From assembly GCA_018105865.1 (NCBI GenBank), contig CM030832.1:19101519-19165518 (forward strand): DNA of 64,000 nucleotides, written 5' to 3'. A program made the position numbers and the translations under genes. This DNA is from Metaphire vulgaris. Its lineage: Eukaryota; Annelida; Clitellata; Crassiclitellata; Megascolecidae. Positions 58,734 to 64,000 of the stretch are shown here, in pieces (the stretch's first letter is position 1; every line of letters starts with the position of its first letter). The notes under the pieces were generated by a model, which was not told the DNA's origin, ran no database searches, and worked only from the letters and a program-made list of their open reading frames with translations.

Positions 58734-59688
58734 CAATGCTCCCTCTAAGGTAGGCACGTGGGCATGCACCCAAAAACGAGACATGTGCCCAAAAAAACAT
58801 TTTTTATTGCCCAAAAAATTTGCAGGTTTTATTTTTTAGGAAATATAATATTGTCTAAATATTTTGCAAAAAAGGTCATCACCACATGACCTGTACATTA
58901 CCGGTTATCGACTACGCAACAGGACACTGCTGGGCCTTCCTGATCGTCAGCTCGCCCGACTCCAATCAATCCTCAATGCCTCCACTCGAGTGATCTTCAG
59001 GGTGTGGTGGCATGATCACGTGACCTCACTACTCTGGAACAAGTTGTACTGGCTACGTGTCCCAGAGCGAATCGTGTTCAAGCGCTGCTGGTTAACGTTT
59101 CGGGCTCTACACGACCCATTCTGCCGGAATATCTTGCGACGCTTGTTCGAAGACTGGTATGGACAGATCAACGGCTCCACCTTCGTTCCAGAAGTCGAAT
59201 TCAACTTTACGTTCCACCTCCGTCGAAGACCGTCAAGTTTGGAGAACGCTCTTTCTCGCGCGGAAATCCTCTCCTGTGGAATTCACTGCCGGACTGCATG
59301 TCGTCCGTCACATCCTTCGGAGAGTTTGCGAACAAGTTAAAGACGCACCTATTCAACATCTCGTTTCCACGCTTATTGTAAAGCACCCTTGACTTTGGCC
59401 CTTGCTATGTTACGGCGCTATATAAATTGTCATGAACAATAACAATAACCAGTATATATTATATTTAATATTATCCATAAAATACCTGACAAGCCGGCAA
59501 AAAGGTCACCACCACTTTTTTAACAATTGGCACATGGTTTATATTGGTCGCTGACTTAATTATATTGCCGCACATAATTTCCTTTCTTTGCACAAAGTAA
59601 ATTTGCCCAAACGTTAGTCAATTGGGAAATTGCTACCCAATAGAAAATTCATGTGCACACAGACCCTCAAGAATTAGAGGGAACATTG
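58734..59688. mobile_element. hAT element, 955 bp, exact 8-bp duplication, with LINE insert
   Basis: CACACAAT at 58726-58733 and 59689-59696. Ends CAATGCTCCCTCTAA and the complement of CAATGTTCCCTCTAA. It carries the LINE fragment at 58885-59495. Confidence 0.9.
58885..59452 (+). mobile_element. CR1/L2-group LINE 3' fragment (second family)
   Basis: [60 protein letters not shown], then shifted frames to [17 protein letters not shown]. The 3' end is GGCGCTATATAAATTGTCATG and AACAATAACAATAAC, as at 15828. A possible target duplication AAAAAGGTCAYCACCAC is at 58868-58884 and 59497-59513. Confidence 0.85.
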
Positions 59689-59699
59689 CACACAATTAA

Positions 59700-59960
59700 A
59701 AATTCCATATCATCATTTTCTCTGTCCTTTGACAGGTTCATGGCTCCATCAGTTCCATTCTCTCTGTCTTGCTGCTTCCTTAATTTCTGCATAGGTTTTG
59801 TAACACTGTGCATCTGTTTTCATCATCCAGTCCAACAGCATGCTCCTTGGTTTTCCTTTTGTCTTTCCTCCTCATATACTTCCTTCAATTTCTGTTCTAA
59901 GCAATGTTCATCTTCTTAGCACATGTCCAATTCTTTCGTTATCCAAGACTTTCTAGAGTC
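59700..59960 (-). mobile_element. RTE-group LINE 3' end, separated from its 5' part by a LINE
   Basis: Minus strand NERIGHVLRR, LLRTEIEGS, GKPRSMLLDWMM and YAEIKEAARQREWN, with an ATGATGATATG tail. The matching endonuclease part lies at 63450-62890 on the same strand, beyond the LINE at 60055-62885; the reverse transcriptase part is absent. Confidence 0.75.
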
Positions 59961-59987
59961 TTTATTTGCCTTGTGTTCCATTATTAT

Positions 59988-59997
59988 TATAATTATA

Positions 59998-60050
<53 letters not shown>
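59988..60050. repeat. (TTA)n microsatellite, tail of LINE copy D
   Basis: About 20 TTA units; read on the minus strand it is the (TAA)n 3' tail of the adjacent LINE. Confidence 0.95.
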
Positions 60051-60054
60051 TACA

Positions 60055-62885
60055 ACGTACTGATTATATTATTGTGGTAACTCGTCCCATAAGAACTGCG
60101 TGAACACATTACAAAAACACAAGATATCATGAGAAGCTCTTGTGGAATAGCCAGGTTTCAAGTTTCTCTTTGAAGGTACTGAGAGATGGAGAGAGTTGCA
60201 CAGATGGAGGTATACAGTTCCAAGCCCTCGACACGGCCTCAGGGAACGCATGATAACCGACAGTTTTAAGGCGCATCCTTGGGACGACCAGCGAGGTGGA
60301 TCAGGCAGATCTCAGGCGTTGCCATCCTTCCATCAGCCACTCGTACCAGCTCAGTCGCCAGGTATGGCAGATCATACGAGCAGCAGCGTTCAGAACGGAC
60401 TGAAAACGGTTGAGAAGGTTTTTCTGTACTCTGGTGAGGGTAGCATTGTGATAATCTAATTTGGTCAACACCAGAGTGGAGACCAGTGTTTTGAGTGCAG
60501 TGGCTGACACTGAGCGACAAAGACTTCTAATCAGCCTGAGGGCTTTGAAGCATCCAGCCACAGTCTTTGTCATATGTGTCTTCATTGATACGACACTATT
60601 CAGGAATATCCTAAGGTTCCGCACCGACGACACCAGCTGCACATCAATTCCATCAAAGCGTATGCAGGTTGATGGTATCAAATGTTTCTGCTCTCAGCAG
60701 CCAACCAAAGGACCTCGGTTTTAGCAGCATTCAGCTGTAGCCGATGTGACCTCAGCTACTTGGACAACTCTGTCAACCACAGCGTGATTCTCTGCTGGAG
60801 CAGTTCGGTTGTCGCAGGGGAACAGCTCCCATAGACCTGTGTATCGTTTGCATACAGGTGGGCATGCAGTCCAAACCGCTGAACGATGCTCACTATGTCG
60901 GCGATGTAGAGCATGAAGAGAATAGGTCCCAGGACGGATCCCTGGGGAACCCCACACACTACCAGAATCAGCGGCGTAGCGGAGTTGGCGCAGCGTACAT
61001 GTTGCGTGCGATTTGATAGGTAGGAAGAGAATCACTGGAGCACTGAGCCGCCCACTCAGAACGAAGCTTGCATCTTACATAGCAGTGTTTCATGGTCCAC
61101 TATATCATAGGCGGCAGTAAGATCCAGCAGCACGATAACTGCTACATCCCCCCTGTCGAGCGCACGGAGAATGTCAGATGCAACTTTCAACAGTGCGGTT
61201 TCAGTAGAGTGGTAAGTGCAGTATGCAGACTGTATATCGGGAAGCAGATTGGATGTTGTCAGGTAGAGGATGAGTTGACAAGAAACAAGCCGCTCGAGAA
61301 GCTTTGATAATACTGTCAGGTTAGAAATCGGTCTGTACGGCTTCACATCAGCAGGTCTTTGTTGGATTTCTTAAGTCTCGGGGTTATGCAGGCTGATGCT
61401 GTCGGCAAGATTCCTGCAGACATCAAGCGATTGAAGAGTGCAGTGCAATGGCAATGGTGCAAGTAGACCAGAGAATTCCTTTAGAAGAACAGTCAGCAGA
61501 GGGTCATTGGCACATTGCTTATATGGCAGTGCTCGTATGTTTGAGACCACCTCGTCGGTGTAAAGAGGCTGGAACGATCCAAAGTAGCACTGTGTGAACG
61601 GTGCACTGGGCACAAGAGCAATATGAATGATCACCTGTCGCTGCACATAACCCTGCCTCCTTATCACGGAGGTATTCGGTGAAGGCGTCAGCTGTGGGTG
61701 TTCCATGAGCTTGTATTTGACCTCGGCCAAGTAGAGTGTTCAAGGTCCGTCAGAGACATCGAAGATCGGCGCACTCATAGTTGACTTTGCCGCCCAGAAA
61801 GCTTCACACTTACGACGAAGTAGTTGCCTATGGGCTCTCCGTTGTTCCATCCAGTAGGTTGCTGCTGCGGCAGTAACAGCAGGGTCCAGGTGAGCTATAA
61901 GAGTTTTCCATTCCACAGTTTTCCATTCCATTTTCATTTCCACAGCAGACCACAACTCTTATTTGGCTTCTGGCACTTCTCATCAAACCAAAGGTCGGAG
62001 GGGCGACGGCGATAGCTCACTGTCATCACTGGCAACAGTCTCTCCACAATGTCACTGATCTCCCGGTCATAGAGAAGGGCAAGCTCTTAGATGTCCAATG
62101 TGGACCATAGAGCTGGTTGGCAGAGTTTGGAGATCATAGACCGGGCACAGTTTAGTGAGCGGCACTATCCATCGGACAAGATGGTGATCAGACAGCTCCA
62201 CATCTACAACGCTCATCTGGGGCGGCACAATGTCATTGTGATATGTCACGACATCCAGCAGACACCCCCTGACGTGCGTGGCCTCAGTTTTTTTAAACAC
62301 CAAGTTGTAGGTTGTGAAAAGCTCACTGAGTTGTCAATTGGCGGCATCGTCTTCACGGTCGAGCTGCATATTAAGATCTCCTGCTACGTACACAGGTCTG
62401 GATAGAGACGAGAGGTCTTCAAGCAACTTGGACATCTTGGTCAAGAAGAGTTGCATGATCGCAGCAGAACCAGGTCTATAGACCACGGCCATCACGCACG
62501 ACTCCACAGAAGAAACACGAGCACTCACCCGCTCGAAGGTTTGGAATTGTCGGAGGACTTCAGTGTAGTCAGTCGAATGCCAGAGGCAGCACAGATGTCT
62601 ATGTCTCCATGGTTTCGTGGTAACACAGTCGCTGTCATCTAGGGTATGAGGGCGTGCCCTCTCTGCCCAGTTGATAGCCATCAAGAAGAAGTTGCCCTAT
62701 CCAAGCCAAGTTCTCATCATGCCACGTCTCACAGATGACCTTCAGCGAGTGACTCTGCAGACTTCTTGTAAGTCATACAGCTTATTGTTCATCGAACGTA
62801 TATTCAGAAGTCCGAAGGAGATGGTACTGCCCACGGCTTCGGTGTGTCAAAGAGTATGGACACTGGACAAGCAGAGTAGATGGTG
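60055..62885 (-). mobile_element. CR1/L2-group LINE, nearly full length (copy D), decayed
   Basis: Minus strand from the endonuclease start [17 protein letters not shown] (62830), VSSVESCVMAVVYRPGS and VAGDLNMQLDRED (62500-62340). DVVTYHNDIVPPQMSVVDVE and LSDHHLVRWIVP (62290-62180) follow. The linker has LPYKQCANDPLLTVLLKEF (61520). Reverse transcriptase: [40 protein letters not shown] and LLDLTAAYDIVDHETLL (61350-61080). Then [19 protein letters not shown] and [12 protein letters not shown] (60950-60840; YAND in place of YADD), thumb, and C-terminus to about 60120. It carries the same 130-bp deletion as copy B. Confidence 0.88.
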
Positions 62886-62889
62886 GACG

Positions 62890-63450
62890 TCTCTGTGGCC
62901 TCAGATCTCTGTGGCCTCTTTTATTATTATCTTAGTTCTTTAAGCTTCTCCCATCTTACTTCTGTTGTTCCCAAAGTACTCTGTTCTTTTACTTTGTTGT
63001 ACACTTTTATAAATAGCCAGCTGTTTCCCTTTTTTCTTCAAGTCTTCCTTGTTCCATTGTTTTTTCTTCATCATTCTCTCTCCTACTGTTTTCAGTGAGA
63101 TCTATTTTCATTATCACAAAGTTATGGTCTGTATCTGCATCTGCTTCTGATAGGTATGGGCATTCTAGGTACTAGTCCTGTATCTTTGTTTAACCATAAT
63201 GTAGTCCAGTTGGTATCTTTCCTCCCTCCAGGTATCGTCCACGTATTCCTCTCCATGTGGTGTTTAAAACAAGTAGTTGTTATTATCAGTCTTTGATTCT
63301 TACAGAATTCAACTAATCTTCTCTCTCTCTGTTGTTTCTGTTTCCTAGCCCATATTTGCATAAACAGACTTCTTCCTTTCCACCTCCCACTACAGCATTC
63401 CAATATCCTATGATGATTGAGTATTCTGTATAAGTATAATGCCATATGTG
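62890..63450 (-). mobile_element. RTE-group LINE endonuclease part
   Basis: Minus strand ERRLVEFCKNQRLIITTTCF, KHHMERNTWTIPGGRKD (NTNWT.W) at 63330-63210, the IIT.T.F..H..R..TW motif of RTE endonucleases. It continues to K/E-rich linker sequence at about 62900. See 59700-59960 for the other end. Confidence 0.75.
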
Positions 63451-63812
63451 GGCCAAGTAAACAAACATATAAATCTCACAAATTTATACAGTGCCCAGGA
63501 GGTAGTTCCATAGTAGCTGCTTATCTTAGGCACTTACAGGTAATATATCCTTGAAAAAAATAGATGCATATGGTCAGGCAGATAAGGCTGGACAGTTCGT
63601 ACTGCTAGCACATAAGAATGGCAGCACAAAATAGTTGCTCACTAAAATGTGGGTAAACCTCAAGTTTCAACACCTCACAGAAATTTCACAGCAAACATTT
63701 GTAATATAATGTAACAGAATATTTGCATAGTGCCTCTTCTGAATTATCACACAGAAGCGCTCCCATTGCAATTACAACATTTCAGGCGGTTTAACTCAAC
63801 TGGCTTTATTTA
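63451..63812. other. Upstream sequence, no recognised feature
   Basis: AT-rich. A GTAAGTG donor-like site on the minus strand at about 63537 could belong to a non-coding exon, but nothing supports it. Confidence 0.4.
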
Positions 63813-64000
63813 AGGTTGTTAGCGGCTAACCGGTTAACCCATCCTAACAGCAAAGACCGGTTCTTTTAACTTTGACCAGTTAAGCGTAATTTCAATTTGG
63901 CCTATAAATTATGCTAGCTCGAGCGCCAGATATTTGATGCAAGCAGTGCAAGATGCAGAGTGCAGAGTTACTAGAGTTTTTGACCAACTTCAAGACTAGT
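63813..64000. repeat. Left part of a second AACCGGTTAACC repeat
   Basis: AAGGTTGTTAGCGGCTAACC, then ACCGGTTCTTTTAACTTTGAC, parallel to 55318-55410. Truncated by the window end. Confidence 0.6.

Noticed and set aside
63530..63545. 5' non-coding FZR1 exon ending at a GTAAGTG donor
   Set aside because: A lone donor consensus in AT-rich DNA is not evidence without transcripts.

Overview
The window is metazoan nuclear DNA. It has spliced host exons, CR1/L2-group and RTE-group LINEs, hAT, piggyBac-like, mariner/pogo and ISL2EU-type DNA transposons, a tRNA-derived SINE and AT-rich introns. It contains no bacterial operons, rRNA or CRISPR. The N-terminus of the host protein differs clearly from vertebrate orthologues, which points to an invertebrate, probably aquatic. 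The species cannot be named from the sequence.

The one host gene I can identify lies on the minus strand and runs almost through the whole window. It is the 5' half of the APC/C co-activator FZR1 (fizzy-related, CDH1). Six short coding exons lie at 58150-58085, 50219-50127, 36311-36117, 15953-15855, 6847-6692 and 203-138. All begin and end in phase 0 with GT..AG borders. Joined, they give 225 codons: an MDPE-type start, the C-box, the KNELL and SPYSLSP blocks, the basic linker and the start of the WD40 propeller. The remaining propeller exons lie beyond coordinate 1. About 57 kb of intron holds 669 bp of coding sequence.

Almost everything else is mobile DNA inside these introns, often several layers deep. 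Intron 5 (6.7-0.2 kb) has a CR1-like LINE, hAT MITEs and an RTE. Intron 4 (15.9-6.8 kb) has a hAT MITE, a piggyBac-like MITE, a 2.6-kb hAT holding a TA-flanked MITE with a GC-rich minisatellite core, a mariner relic and a nearly full-length LINE. Intron 3 (36.1-16.0 kb) has piggyBac-like and CCGTAT MITEs, an RTE, an ISL2EU-type transposon inserted in a LINE, a foldback, another hAT-split LINE and a pogo/Tigger copy split by an RTE. Intron 2 (50.1-36.3 kb) has a SINE, LINE copies and a four-deep nest at 44662-49751. Intron 1 (58.1-50.2 kb) has a hAT shell holding a LINE with its own MITE, a reverse copy of the 7.4-kb piggyBac MITE, and a hAT transposase relic. Upstream of the start codon are a further hAT/LINE nest and an RTE split by a LINE.

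The most notable element is at 21024-26599. It is an almost intact two-gene transposon with 16-bp terminal inverted repeats and an AT target duplication. It encodes convergent spliced genes: a SAP-SWIM-YqaJ nuclease and a THAP-DDE transposase, each broken by one in-frame stop. Several insertions can be verified internally because removing them restores the reading frame of the element they interrupted.
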